Origin: Parabacteroides sp.
GTDB taxonomy: Bacteria; Bacteroidota; Bacteroidia; Bacteroidales; Tannerellaceae
Direction: 5' to 3'
Assembly: GCA_028689545.1 (NCBI GenBank)
Contig: JAQVCX010000020.1
Location: 1 to 40,622 of the forward strand
Length of the DNA: 40,622 nucleotides
The position numbers and the translations under genes are program-made. Positions within the stretch are counted from its first letter, which is position 1, and each line of letters opens with the position of its first letter. This document shows, one piece after another, positions 15,878 through 23,543 of the stretch. The notes under the pieces were generated by a model. That model worked only from the letters and a program-made list of their open reading frames with translations, made no database searches and had not been told where the DNA came from.

Positions 15878-15885
15878 CAAACTTA
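15878..15885 (-). promoter_or_regulatory. -7 element of the CoA-transferase gene
   Basis: Minus strand TAAGTTTG matches TAnnTTTG. No clear -33 TTG is seen at 19-21 nt. It gives a leader of about 50 nt before the ATG at 15823. Confidence 0.5.
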
Positions 15886-15924
15886 CATAAAATTACATTG
15901 AATCGGATATAAGTATGGCGTAAA

Positions 15925-16389
15925 TTAATACTTCCGGTTTAGAATCTCCGCGCAAATGATCGCTTTCTTCAGTTCCTCGACGTTTCTGAACGTATCTTCC
16001 GGCATAAGCCCCGGCTCTTCCTCGATGGCGCTTATCCTTACGGATGGCTGCGACGCGATACGATTCGGGATCTTTTTCTCGGCGGAAAGGAAAGGGGATG
16101 GGGCGGGGGCAGGCGATGAGGTTACGACCCGCGGTTTCTCTACCTTGGGCTCCACCCGCGTCTGTCGGGGGGCGGGCTTAGGGCTTCGCGCCTCCTGTTG
16201 CATATCCTCCAGTATCTCCCAGAAGCCTTTTCCTTCCGTAGGCTGGTCATTGGGCACGATTTCCCTGTCGGGTTGCCCTAATATATCGGGGCGACTATTC
16301 TTCTTCTTCTTGTCTTTCGAACTGAACAAGCCACTGACCGCGGCGATGATCAGGAAAACAATATATAACCAATCTCCTGCGTTATCCAT
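15925..16389 (-). CDS. membrane-anchored hypothetical protein
   Basis: 154 residues of unknown function. One N-terminal membrane segment (WLYIVFLIIAAVSGLF, about 7-22) is followed by a lysine cluster (KDKKKK), so the bulk is likely cytoplasmic. Residues about 35-125 are low-complexity and rich in Pro, Lys and Glu. The C-terminus is an ordered, probably helical segment (FRNVEELKKAIICAEILNRKY), the part most likely to make a specific contact. It is a single gene between the CoA-transferase gene and divergent miaB. No catalytic motif is seen. Confidence 0.7.
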   Translation of the reverse strand: MDNAGDWLYIVFLIIAAVSGLFSSKDKKKKNSRPDILGQPDREIVPNDQPTEGKGFWEILEDMQQEARSPKPAPRQTRVEPKVEKPRVVTSSPAPAPSPFLSAEKKIPNRIASQPSVRISAIEEEPGLMPEDTFRNVEELKKAIICAEILNRKY

Positions 16390-16412
16390 AAACTTTGATT
16401 ATTTTTGCACCT

Positions 16413-16420
16413 CAAATGTA
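16413..16420 (-). promoter_or_regulatory. -7 element of the hypothetical membrane protein gene
   Basis: Minus strand TACATTTG matches TAnnTTTG, with a TTTTC tract roughly 20 nt upstream as a weak -33. It lies 24 bp before the ATG at 16389. Confidence 0.5.
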
Positions 16421-16482
16421 AGAAGAATAATTGAGAAGTGAAAAGATGGGAGTATATAAAACATCAAATAGGTATAAAAGTA

Positions 16483-16582
16483 AATAAGGGTAACTTCACA
16501 GCCACCCTTATTCGATTTAACCAAAACCTTAACTATGAAAAAATTTACGTTTTTCGAATGCAAATATAATGGCGTGATTTGA
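16483..16582 (+). promoter_or_regulatory. hairpin and 15-codon mini-ORF upstream of miaB
   Basis: AATAAGGGT (16483-16491) and ACCCTTATT (16504-16512) form a perfect 9-bp stem with a 12-nt loop. It is followed by a mini-ORF, MKKFTFFECKYNGVI (16535-16582), which starts in a good context and stops 66 bp before miaB. The arrangement could be a leader or attenuator of miaB, or debris from an older gene whose start survives; nothing decides between these. Confidence 0.35.
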
Positions 16583-16647
16583 ACTGTGCAAGTGTTTGCG
16601 TGATTATTTTCAATATACTTGCTTATTTAAACTATATTAACAACAAA

Positions 16648-18021
16648 ATGGTGAATCAAGAAAACGTAGTGGACTTAAAATCCGCTACTCAAAGTGATGA
16701 ACGTAAATTGTTTATCGAGACGTATGGCTGCCAGATGAATGTGGCGGACAGTGAAGTCGTGGCTTCCATCATGAAAATGGATGGCTATAGTATGACGGAA
16801 AATATCGAGGAGGCGGACGCTATCTTCGTGAATACTTGTTCCGTACGCGACAATGCCGAGCAAAAGATCTATGGGCGGCTACAGTATTTCCAATCGTTAA
16901 GACGGAAAAAGAAATCATTGATTGTCGGTGTGCTGGGATGTATGGCCGAGCGGGTGAAAGATGAGTTGATCAACGTACACCACGCGGATTTGGTGGTAGG
17001 CCCGGATTCTTATCTGGATCTGCCGAACTTGGTGGGAGCGGTAGAGCACGGAGAGAAGGCGATCAACGTGGAGCTTTCTACCCAAGAGACCTATAAGGAT
17101 GTTATTCCCTTGAAGTTGCCGGGCGTACATATCTCCGGTTTCGTGTCTATTATGCGCGGCTGTAATAATTTCTGTACGTATTGCATCGTACCTTATACAA
17201 GAGGACGCGAGCGTAGCCGGGATATCGAGAGTATCTTGAATGAGATACGGGATATGCGCGAGAAAGGCTTTAAGGAAGTTACGTTGTTGGGACAGAATGT
17301 AAACTCCTACTCTTTCGAGAAAGAGGGAGAGATCATAACCTTCCCGGTCTTGCTGGATCGTGTGGCGAAAGAGGTTCCCGATATGCGGGTCCGTTTTACG
17401 ACCTCCCACCCGAAGGACATGAGCGATGACACCTTGCGTGTGATTGCCGCCAACGATAATGTATGTAAGTTCATCCATCTTCCGGCCCAATCGGGCAGTA
17501 GCCGCGTCTTGAAAGTGATGAACCGTAAGTACACCCGCGAATGGTATCTGGACCGTATCGGCGCGATCCGCCGTATCGTGCCGGATTGCTCTATCTCTAC
17601 CGACCTGTTTTGCGGTTTCCATTCCGAGACCGAGGAGGATTATCAAGAGACTTTATCCTTGATGCGTGAAGTGGGCTACGATAGCGCTTTCTTATTTAAA
17701 TATTCCGAGCGCCCGGGTACGTATGCCGCTAGCCATTTGGAAGATAATGTACCGGAAGAGGAAAAGGTACGCCGTCTGCAAGGAATGATCGATTTGCAGA
17801 ACAAGCTGTCCGAGGAAAGTAACTCGCGGGATATAGGCAAGACATTCGAGGTCTTGATAGAAGGATTCTCTAAACGCTCCAGGGAGCAGTTGTTCGGGCG
17901 AACCAGCCAAAACAAGGTGGTGATTTTCGACAAGAAGAATTACCATGTCGGCCAATTCATAAAGGTCAAGATCTATAAAGCCTCCTCGGCCACCCTATTC
18001 GGGGAACCTGTGGAGGAATAA
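16648..18021 (+). CDS. miaB: tRNA-2-methylthio-N6-dimethylallyladenosine synthase MiaB
   Basis: 457 residues from the ATG at 16648 (MVNQENVVDLKS); the upstream open frame adds non-conserved hydrophobic residues. The MTTase N-terminal domain has the three cluster cysteines in ETYGCQMN (Cys28), NTCSVRDNAEQK and GVLGCMAERVK. The radical SAM motif is CNNFCTYC near residue 172, followed by VPYTRGRERSR. A TRAM domain ends the protein. MiaB adds the methylthio group to i6A37 of tRNAs reading UNN codons, using SAM and iron-sulfur clusters. Monocistronic, with a strong terminator after it. Confidence 0.95.
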   Translation: MVNQENVVDLKSATQSDERKLFIETYGCQMNVADSEVVASIMKMDGYSMTENIEEADAIFVNTCSVRDNAEQKIYGRLQYFQSLRRKKKSLIVGVLGCMAERVKDELINVHHADLVVGPDSYLDLPNLVGAVEHGEKAINVELSTQETYKDVIPLKLPGVHISGFVSIMRGCNNFCTYCIVPYTRGRERSRDIESILNEIRDMREKGFKEVTLLGQNVNSYSFEKEGEIITFPVLLDRVAKEVPDMRVRFTTSHPKDMSDDTLRVIAANDNVCKFIHLPAQSGSSRVLKVMNRKYTREWYLDRIGAIRRIVPDCSISTDLFCGFHSETEEDYQETLSLMREVGYDSAFLFKYSERPGTYAASHLEDNVPEEEKVRRLQGMIDLQNKLSEESNSRDIGKTFEVLIEGFSKRSREQLFGRTSQNKVVIFDKKNYHVGQFIKVKIYKASSATLFGEPVEE

Positions 18022-18030
18022 GAAAAAGAA

Positions 18031-18070
18031 AACGCCAATATCGCCCGGAATGGAACGTATTGGCGTTTCT
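18031..18070 (+). terminator. miaB terminator
   Basis: AACGCCAATA (18031-18040) and TATTGGCGTT (18058-18067) form a perfect 10-bp stem with a 17-nt loop and a T-rich tail (TTCTCTTG), 9 bp after the miaB stop. Confidence 0.85.
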
Positions 18071-18083
18071 CTTGTAAATAAGG

Positions 18084-18103
18084 TTGACTCCGGAAAGAGT
18101 CAA
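18084..18103. terminator. second small hairpin after miaB
   Basis: TTGACTC, loop CGGAAA and GAGTCAA form a perfect 7-bp stem. The tail (GAATATT) is not a good U-tract, so this may be a structured remnant rather than a functional terminator. Confidence 0.4.
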
Positions 18104-18264
18104 GAATATTAGCCGTTCATTATTCGCCAACCGCGTGGCCCGCGCCCCTTCGGTATGCCGACAGGCTGTTTGCTTGGTTATTTGCAGGCATTGCATATAG
18201 TTTAAGATGTTGGATAATTGACGCTTATAGTTTTTCCGGGTATAAAACAAAAGTTTTCATGGCG
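18104..18264. other. gene-free stretch, nothing recognised
   Basis: This part of the long miaB-ftsX gap contains a G+C-rich patch around 18135-18155 and otherwise mixed sequence. No credible reading frame, tRNA or promoter was found; the only longer frame (minus strand) lacks protein-like character. Confidence 0.5.
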
Positions 18265-18369
18265 GAAAACATTTGTTTCGTGCTTAGGAAACATTTGTTT
18301 TCCCTATAGGAAACAATTGTTTTCCCTAGGAGAAACAAATGTTTTTCTTTAGAGAAACAATTTACTCCT
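18265..18369. repeat. 22-bp-period array of AAACAwwTGTTT palindromes
   Basis: Near-palindromic cores start at 18267 (AAACATTTGTTT), 18289 (same), 18311 (AAACAATTGTTT), 18333 (AAACAAATGTTT) and 18355 (AAACAATTTACT, half decayed). The step is exactly 22 bp each time, close to two helical turns. The 10-bp linkers are themselves related (TCCCTATAGG, TCCCTAGGAG, TTCTTTAGAG). The core keeps its symmetry although the central bases vary between units, which points to selection on the palindrome, as for a dimeric DNA-binding protein or a cruciform or hairpin array. Confidence 0.85.
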
Positions 18370-18488
18370 CTAAGAGAAGCACTTCTTGAACCTATCGCTT
18401 TGCCTATTCACCTAACGGATCAATGTCTTTCGAAAGCAACACGTGTTTTCATGCAATAACAATGAAAAAGTATCAATATCAAGTATAA

Positions 18489-18616
18489 GTGGTAGATACC
18501 GACCAATAGTTGTAGATGTTTTTGTATCTACCACCGATAGATAAGGCTCTTATTTATAGAGAGTAAATGACGAAGTGGTAGATGTTGTAGATATTTCTAT
18601 AAAATATAGATGGTAG
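18489..18616. repeat. TGGTAGAT/TTGTAGAT motif cluster with a hairpin
   Basis: GTGGTAGATAC (18489-18499) and its exact inverse GTATCTACCAC (18524-18534) can form an 11-bp stem with a 24-nt loop that itself contains GTTGTAGATG. Further direct copies are GTGGTAGAT (18575), GTTGTAGAT (18584) and GATGGTAGA (about 18608). Six related words fall within about 130 bp. No gene covers them. Confidence 0.75.
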
Positions 18617-18746
18617 AATACCTGTTTTCTCCAGGATGTATCGTCGTGGTCTGATATTTGATTAGCCATGGTATTCCACATACATTAAGAGGAGAGTCCG
18701 TGGGATAGCCTTTACCAGGGCAGTGAGGTTAAATATCCTAAAAACC

Positions 18747-18777
18747 TTTCGGATTACTTATTTTATTCGTTCTTTTG
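18747..18777 (+). promoter_or_regulatory. possible ftsX operon promoter
   Basis: TTTC (18747-18750), a 19-nt spacer and TTCTTTTG (18770-18777) fit the Bacteroidetes pattern with one mismatch in each element. It would give a leader of about 65 nt before ftsX. Confidence 0.4.
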
Positions 18778-18783
18778 CAAAAA

Positions 18784-18821
18784 AATTAGGAGGTGTGTGC
18801 TCTATACGCATCTCCTTAATT
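18784..18821 (+). promoter_or_regulatory. hairpin in the ftsX 5' leader
   Basis: AATTAGGAGGTG (18784-18795) pairs with CATCTCCTTAATT (18809-18821) over about 12 bp with one bulge and one G-U pair. It ends 27 nt before the ftsX ATG, inside the presumed leader. It may set mRNA stability or translation; no riboswitch family is recognised. Confidence 0.5.
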
Positions 18822-18848
18822 TATTTAACTTTAATAAGTGAGAGTCTG

Positions 18849-19727
18849 ATGGCTGAAAATAAAAAAGTTAGTTCCGTTTCTTTCTTTAATTCCCGTCTTA
18901 CATCTGTAATTAGTATCTCTTTGGTACTGTTCTTGTTGGGACTCATACTCTTGATAGGGATGTTGGGGAATAAACTCTCCGTTTATGTGAAAGAGAACTT
19001 ATCTTTCTCCATCGTGCTGAAAGATAACCAAAAGGAAGCTGAGATAAAGAAAATGCAGAAGACCTTGGACGCTCTTCCTTTTATAAAATCGACCGAGTAT
19101 ATATCGAAAGAGCAAGCGGCGAAAGAGTTGGAGGAAGAACTCGGAGAGAACCCGGAAACCTTCTTAGGCTTTAATCCATTGCAGGCCTCGATCGAGGTAA
19201 AGTTGCACTCGGAGTATGCCAATCCCGATAGCCTCCAGGTGATAGAGAAGAAGATCAAGAACTATACGGCGGTCTCGGAGCTGCTTTACCGGAAGGACAT
19301 GATGGAAATGGTCCATAATAACATGAAGCGGCTGGGCTTGATCCTGCTAACCTTGGCGGCGGTACTGATGATCATCTCGTTCGTGCTGATCAGTAATACG
19401 ATCCGCCTGTTGATTTATTCCAAACGATTCTTGATTCATACGATGAAGCTAGTGGGGGCTACTTCCGGCTTTATACGTTGGCCTTTTGTGAGATATAACA
19501 TAATAAGTGGTGTTTTCGCCTCTATCTTGGCAATATTGATGCTAACCGGAGCGTTATATTATTTGCAAAATGAATTGAACGGTTTTATCCAGATATTGGA
19601 TATGCGAACCTTATTATTGGTTTATGTGGCGGTGTTTGCTTTAGGTATCGTCTTATCCATGATCGCGACCATTTTTGCCGTGAATAAATATTTGCGGATG
19701 GGAGTCGATAAGTTGTATTATATTTGA
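18849..19727 (+). CDS. ftsX: cell division protein FtsX
   Basis: 292 residues from the ATG at 18849 (MAENKKVSSVSFFN); the frame upstream is open but does not look like FtsX. It has one N-terminal membrane span, an extracellular domain at about 55-160 (LSFSIVLKDNQ ... LGFNPLQASIEV) and three C-terminal spans, the typical layout. FtsX and the ATPase FtsE form an ABC-like complex that activates cell-wall hydrolases at the septum; ftsE is not in the window. It heads a cluster with DUF3098, uppP, truB, queA and folK that I recall as common in Bacteroidetes. Confidence 0.93.
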   Translation: MAENKKVSSVSFFNSRLTSVISISLVLFLLGLILLIGMLGNKLSVYVKENLSFSIVLKDNQKEAEIKKMQKTLDALPFIKSTEYISKEQAAKELEEELGENPETFLGFNPLQASIEVKLHSEYANPDSLQVIEKKIKNYTAVSELLYRKDMMEMVHNNMKRLGLILLTLAAVLMIISFVLISNTIRLLIYSKRFLIHTMKLVGATSGFIRWPFVRYNIISGVFASILAILMLTGALYYLQNELNGFIQILDMRTLLLVYVAVFALGIVLSMIATIFAVNKYLRMGVDKLYYI

Positions 19728-19754
19728 TGTACGAATAATAAAGAGTTGAGAAAG

Positions 19755-19994
19755 ATGGCTAAAAGAGATTTTGCTTTCGGGAAAGAGAATTTTATACTGA
19801 TCACGGTGGCGGTTGCCTGTATCGTGCTTGGTTTCATATTGATGAGTGGCGGAGGTTCGGGAGATAATACGTTCAATCCCGATATATTCAGCGCACGCCG
19901 TATCGTGGTAGCTCCGGTGGTTACGGTTATCGGTTTCGTGATGATGATAGTGGGTATATTAAAGAATAGTAAAGAGGAGAAGGTTTCCGAATGA
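19755..19994 (+). CDS. DUF3098 small membrane protein
   Basis: 79 residues from the ATG at 19755 ([13 protein letters not shown]). Two membrane spans (about 14-32 and 50-68) flank a short loop with [14 protein letters not shown]; the FGKENF start and the PDIFSxRRI motif fit DUF3098, found in Bacteroidetes between ftsX and uppP. Function unknown; the conserved neighbourhood suggests a role near the cell envelope or division. Its stop overlaps the uppP start (ATGA). Confidence 0.85.
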   Translation: MAKRDFAFGKENFILITVAVACIVLGFILMSGGGSGDNTFNPDIFSARRIVVAPVVTVIGFVMMIVGILKNSKEEKVSE

Positions 19995-20827
19995 GCACGT
20001 TAGAAGTCATTATTATAGCTATAGTCGAGGGCTTGACAGAGTTTTTGCCCGTCTCTTCCACGGGTCATATGATCATTACGCAAAACGTGTTGGGCGTGGA
20101 GAGTACGGACTTCGTGAAAGCGTTTACGGTGATTATTCAATTTGGCGCTATCCTTTCCGTGGTCTGCCTGTATTGGAAACGCTTTTTTAAGCTGAATAAA
20201 GGGCCGGTCAATGATTGGAAGAGCTTTTTACATAAATTTGATTTTTACTGGAAATTATTAGTCGCCTTCTTGCCGGCGGCGGTGATTGGTTTCTTGTTTA
20301 GTGATTTGATAGATTCCATGCTGGAGAATGTATGGGTCGTAGCGATCATGTTGGTGATCGGTGGCATCTTTATGCTATTTGTAGACAAGATGTTCAATCA
20401 TCCGGATGAGTCGCAGGCGATTACCGAGAAGAAAGCGCTGGCGATCGGCTTTTTCCAGTGCATAGCGATGATACCGGGAGTCTCCCGTTCGATGGCAACG
20501 ATCGTCGGCGGTATGGCGCAGCGGTTATCCCGGAAGACTGCGGCAGAGTTCTCCTTCTTTTTGGCTGTGCCTACTATGTTCGCGGCTACCGCTTATAAGA
20601 TGTTGAAACTTTTCTTGGAGCCTGGAGGCGTGGAAGTGTTGAGCCAGAATATCTCGGCTTTATTGATCGGAAACGTGGTGGCGTTCGTTGTCGCTTTACT
20701 GGCGATCAAGTTCTTCATAGGGTTTGTCACTCGTTACGGTTTCAAGGCTTTTGGATATTACCGTATTGTGGTTGGTGGCGTTATTTTGGTCATGATGTTG
20801 ATGGGGCATAACTTACAGATCGTTTAA
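19991..20827 (+). CDS. uppP: undecaprenyl-diphosphatase UppP (BacA)
   Basis: 278 residues with multiple membrane spans. The two family motifs are present: [15 protein letters not shown] near the N-terminus (catalytic Glu and Ser region) and [10 protein letters not shown] in the middle (catalytic Arg). It dephosphorylates undecaprenyl pyrophosphate so that the lipid carrier can be reused in peptidoglycan and O-glycan assembly, and it can confer bacitracin tolerance. It overlaps DUF3098 by 4 bp and truB by 1 bp. Confidence 0.95.
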   Translation: MSTLEVIIIAIVEGLTEFLPVSSTGHMIITQNVLGVESTDFVKAFTVIIQFGAILSVVCLYWKRFFKLNKGPVNDWKSFLHKFDFYWKLLVAFLPAAVIGFLFSDLIDSMLENVWVVAIMLVIGGIFMLFVDKMFNHPDESQAITEKKALAIGFFQCIAMIPGVSRSMATIVGGMAQRLSRKTAAEFSFFLAVPTMFAATAYKMLKLFLEPGGVEVLSQNISALLIGNVVAFVVALLAIKFFIGFVTRYGFKAFGYYRIVVGGVILVMMLMGHNLQIV

Positions 20828-21534
20828 TGGATTTTATAGCAGGAGAGATTTTATATTTTAATAAACCGCTGACGTGGACTTCTTTTGACCTGGTGAATAA
20901 ATTTCGCTATAAGCTAAGTCGGAAACTGAAGGTGAAGAAGATTAAAGTAGGGCATGCGGGGACGCTGGATCCCTTGGCTACGGGTGTGATGATCGTTTGT
21001 ACCGGGAGGGCTACGAAACGAATCGATGAGTTTCAATATCAGACGAAGGAGTATATCGCTACGTTGAAGTTGGGCGAGACTACGCCGTCTTTCGATTTGG
21101 AGAAAGAGATAGATGCCGTCTATCCCACGGAGCATATAACCCGTGAGTTGGTGGAGGCGGTCTTAAAGACATTCGTAGGTACGATCCAACAGATTCCCCC
21201 GGTATTCTCCGCTTGCAAGGTGGAAGGCAAACGTGCCTATGAGCTAGCCCGGAAAGGAGAGGAGGTTGAACTAAAATCCAAGACATTGGTTATAGATGAA
21301 CTGGAGTTGCTGGAGTGCGATTTGCCTGTTATAAAGATACGGGTGGTATGTAGCAAAGGTACCTATATCCGTGCGTTGGCTCGTGATATAGGGAAGGCTT
21401 TGGACTCGGGCGCTCATCTGATTGGCTTGGAACGGACTCGCATCGGAGAGGTAACCTTGGATAGGTGCATGTCTCCGGAGGAGATCGATGATTTCTTAGA
21501 GAAGAATGTGATAAAAATAGAAGAAGAAAAATAA
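20827..21534 (+). CDS. truB: tRNA pseudouridine-55 synthase TruB
   Basis: 235 residues. Motif [18 protein letters not shown] holds the catalytic Asp (GTLDP), followed by [15 protein letters not shown] and, later, [17 protein letters not shown]. It isomerises U55 in the T-loop of tRNAs. It is shorter than E. coli TruB (no full C-terminal PUA extension). The start ATG overlaps the uppP stop (TAATG), implying translational coupling. Confidence 0.95.
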   Translation: MDFIAGEILYFNKPLTWTSFDLVNKFRYKLSRKLKVKKIKVGHAGTLDPLATGVMIVCTGRATKRIDEFQYQTKEYIATLKLGETTPSFDLEKEIDAVYPTEHITRELVEAVLKTFVGTIQQIPPVFSACKVEGKRAYELARKGEEVELKSKTLVIDELELLECDLPVIKIRVVCSKGTYIRALARDIGKALDSGAHLIGLERTRIGEVTLDRCMSPEEIDDFLEKNVIKIEEEK

Positions 21535-21546
21535 ATAGAGTGCATT

Positions 21547-22596
21547 ATGAAGCTTTCGAAATTCAAATTTAACTTACCGTCGGAATTAATCGCTTTGAAT
21601 CCGGCGAAAAATAGAGATGAGTCGAGGTTAATGATCGTTCATCGTGATACGGGTGAGATCGAGCACCGCGAGTTCAAGGATATTCTAGACTATTATGGAA
21701 ATGGCGACGTGTTTATCTTTAACAACACGAAGGTTTTCCCCGCTCGCTTGTATGGCAACAAGGAGAAAACAGGGGCGCGTATTGAGGTGTTCTTGCTGCG
21801 CGAGCTGAACGAGGACTTGCGTTTGTGGGACGTATTGGTTGATCCGGCCCGTAAGATCCGTATCGGTAATAAGTTATACTTTGGCGAGGATGATTCCATG
21901 GTCGCCGAGGTAATCGATAATACGACTTCGCGTGGTCGTACGCTCCGTTTCTTATATGACGGAAACCACGACGAGTTTAAGAAGGCTTTGTATGCCTTGG
22001 GCGAGACTCCGCTTCCTAAGTATATCGAACGTGAGGTGGAACCGGAGGACGAGGAGCGTTATCAGAATATTTTCGCCACGGAAGAAGGCGCGGTCGTGGC
22101 TCCTGCCGCTGGATTGCATTTTAGCCGTGAGTTGATGAAGCGTTTGGAGATCAAGGATTGCCAGTTCGCCTTCTTGACGTTGCATTCGGGCTTGGGTAAT
22201 TTCCGTGAGATCGACGTGGAAGATTTGACAAAGCATAAGATGGATTCCGAGCAAATGGTCGTAAACGCCGATGTGGTGGATATCGTAAACAAGGGAAAGG
22301 ATGAGGGGCATAAGATATGTGCGGTCGGAACTTCCGTGATGCGTGCGATCGAGACGGCTGTAAGTACGGATGGTCATTTGAAAGAGTTCGAGGGCTGGAC
22401 GAATAAGTTTATCTTCCCTCCGTATGATTTCAGCGTGGCTACCAGCATGGTGACGAACTTTCACATGCCGTTGTCTACTTTATTGATGATGACCGCTTCT
22501 TTCGGTGGTTATGAGTTGATCATGGACGCTTACGAGGTCGCTTTGAAAGAGAAATATCGTTTCGGTGCTTACGGCGACGCTATGCTAATCCTTTAA
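21547..22596 (+). CDS. queA: tRNA ribosyltransferase-isomerase QueA
   Basis: 349 residues, full length. Typical stretches are [56 protein letters not shown] and [14 protein letters not shown]. It transfers the ribosyl part of SAM to preQ1-modified tRNA to make epoxyqueuosine. It thus consumes SAM, as MiaB does, near metK. It lies 12 bp after truB. Confidence 0.96.
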   Translation: MKLSKFKFNLPSELIALNPAKNRDESRLMIVHRDTGEIEHREFKDILDYYGNGDVFIFNNTKVFPARLYGNKEKTGARIEVFLLRELNEDLRLWDVLVDPARKIRIGNKLYFGEDDSMVAEVIDNTTSRGRTLRFLYDGNHDEFKKALYALGETPLPKYIEREVEPEDEERYQNIFATEEGAVVAPAAGLHFSRELMKRLEIKDCQFAFLTLHSGLGNFREIDVEDLTKHKMDSEQMVVNADVVDIVNKGKDEGHKICAVGTSVMRAIETAVSTDGHLKEFEGWTNKFIFPPYDFSVATSMVTNFHMPLSTLLMMTASFGGYELIMDAYEVALKEKYRFGAYGDAMLIL

Positions 22597-22606
22597 TCCT
22601 GTTTCT

Positions 22607-23065
22607 ATGGCGACAGCTTACCTTGGATTGGGTACGAACGTAGGTAATAAGCGAGGAAATTTGGTGACAGCCGCGGCGCTGTTGGCAGAAAGGGTGGGGG
22701 ATGTTCTCGCCCTTTCTGATATGTATGAGACGGAGCCTTGGGGGTTTGAGTCGGACAATACTTTCTTGAATGCCGTGATCGTCATGACGACGGAACTTTC
22801 CCCCGTGGAATTATTAGACGCTACCCGCTTGATCGAGATAGAGATGGGACGTATCGAGAAAAGTGACGGCACGTATCACGATCGTATCATCGATATCGAT
22901 CTGCTCATGGTGGATGAGCAAGTCGTACATACGGAACGCTTGACATTACCACATCCTCTGATGCACAAACGATCGTTCGTTATGGAGCCGTTGGCGGAAG
23001 TCGCCCCGTTGGTGAAACACCCTGTGTATGGCAAGACGATGAGTGAACTTTTATCTGAATTATAA
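22607..23065 (+). CDS. folK: HPPK, folate biosynthesis enzyme FolK
   Basis: 152 residues, a monofunctional 6-hydroxymethyl-7,8-dihydropterin pyrophosphokinase. Motifs are YLGLGTNVGNKRGNL at the N-terminus, ETEPWGFESDNTFLNAV for pterin binding, and RIIDIDLLMVDE with LPHPLMHKRSFVMEPL for magnesium/ATP binding. It follows queA by 10 bp in the same operon. Confidence 0.95.
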   Translation: MATAYLGLGTNVGNKRGNLVTAAALLAERVGDVLALSDMYETEPWGFESDNTFLNAVIVMTTELSPVELLDATRLIEIEMGRIEKSDGTYHDRIIDIDLLMVDEQVVHTERLTLPHPLMHKRSFVMEPLAEVAPLVKHPVYGKTMSELLSEL

Positions 23066-23097
23066 GTTTTAATAATGTATACTACGAGATTTAAGTT

Positions 23098-23292
23098 ATG
23101 AATAAAGAAATCAATAAAGCGATGACGCAAGGAATCGTCTTCAAGAAAGCGAAAGGCGAGGCGGTAGATCCGAATGGCAAGAAAATCAAATTCTCTGATT
23201 TCCTGAAAGGAACACATAGCTCTGATTCAGCGAAATGGAAGGCCGGCTTTAAATATAAAAAAGCCTTACGTAATTCCAAAAAGAAGAAATAA
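23098..23292 (+). CDS. small basic hypothetical protein
   Basis: 64 residues, very rich in lysine (C-terminus KKKK), no signal peptide or membrane span. The codon pattern resembles the neighbouring genes and it starts 32 bp after folK, so it is probably the last gene of the operon. The middle (VDPNGKKIKFSDFLKGTHSSD) looks folded rather than random. The charge suggests nucleic-acid or ribosome binding, but this is inference only. No family is recognised. Confidence 0.6.
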   Translation: MNKEINKAMTQGIVFKKAKGEAVDPNGKKIKFSDFLKGTHSSDSAKWKAGFKYKKALRNSKKKK

Positions 23293-23328
23293 TTTTCGAC
23301 TTTCAACTTTCAATTCTCAATTATTGCG

Positions 23329-23336
23329 TATCTTTG
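23329..23336 (+). promoter_or_regulatory. metK promoter -7 element
   Basis: TATCTTTG is a perfect -7 element. A TTTC lies about 20 nt upstream as a weak -33. Transcription would begin near 23342, immediately before the SAM-II aptamer, which supports both calls. Confidence 0.7.
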
Positions 23337-23344
23337 CGAATGAA

Positions 23345-23400
23345 TTGACGTGGATAGATTTGTATAGCTTGCAACCACGGGAAAAAATGCTAAAAACATA
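23345..23400 (+). ncRNA. SAM-II riboswitch aptamer upstream of metK
   Basis: CGTGG (23349-23353) pairs with CCACG (23375-23379) to form P1. The loop contains GATTTG and then TAGCTTGCAA; TAGC (23365-23368) can pair with GCTA (23389-23392) beyond P1, giving the H-type pseudoknot of SAM-II. The conserved words GATTTG, GCTTGCAaCCACG and AAAAAATGCTAAAAA match the SAM-II consensus as I remember it. SAM binding would turn down metK when SAM is abundant. The downstream leader (to 23543) contains another hairpin, TTTTC/GAAAA with GCC/GGC (23404-23427), which may be part of the expression platform. Confidence 0.82.
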
Positions 23401-23543
23401 TCCTTTTCGTAGCCGTCCGGCAGAAAAATCCTTCCGAGTTCAATTCAATTACAGATTAATAACCAACGAGCATTGTAAATTGCCGATCAGTGAGCCCTCT
23501 CTCTAATTCTCAATTTCCAATTCTCAATTTTCAATTAAAAACG

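Noticed and set aside
16915-17646. 243-codon minus-strand open frame
   Set aside because: It lies wholly within miaB on the opposite strand; a shadow of G+C-rich codons.
17966-18250. 94-codon minus-strand frame after miaB
   Set aside because: It overlaps the miaB end and its terminator, and its translation looks random.
18265-18369. Possible CRISPR array
   Set aside because: Repeat cores are 12-bp palindromes with 10-bp related linkers; there are no unique 25-40-bp spacers and no cas genes.
23324-23506. 60-codon open frame upstream of metK
   Set aside because: It covers the SAM-II aptamer and leader; the sequence is explained by RNA structure, not by a protein.
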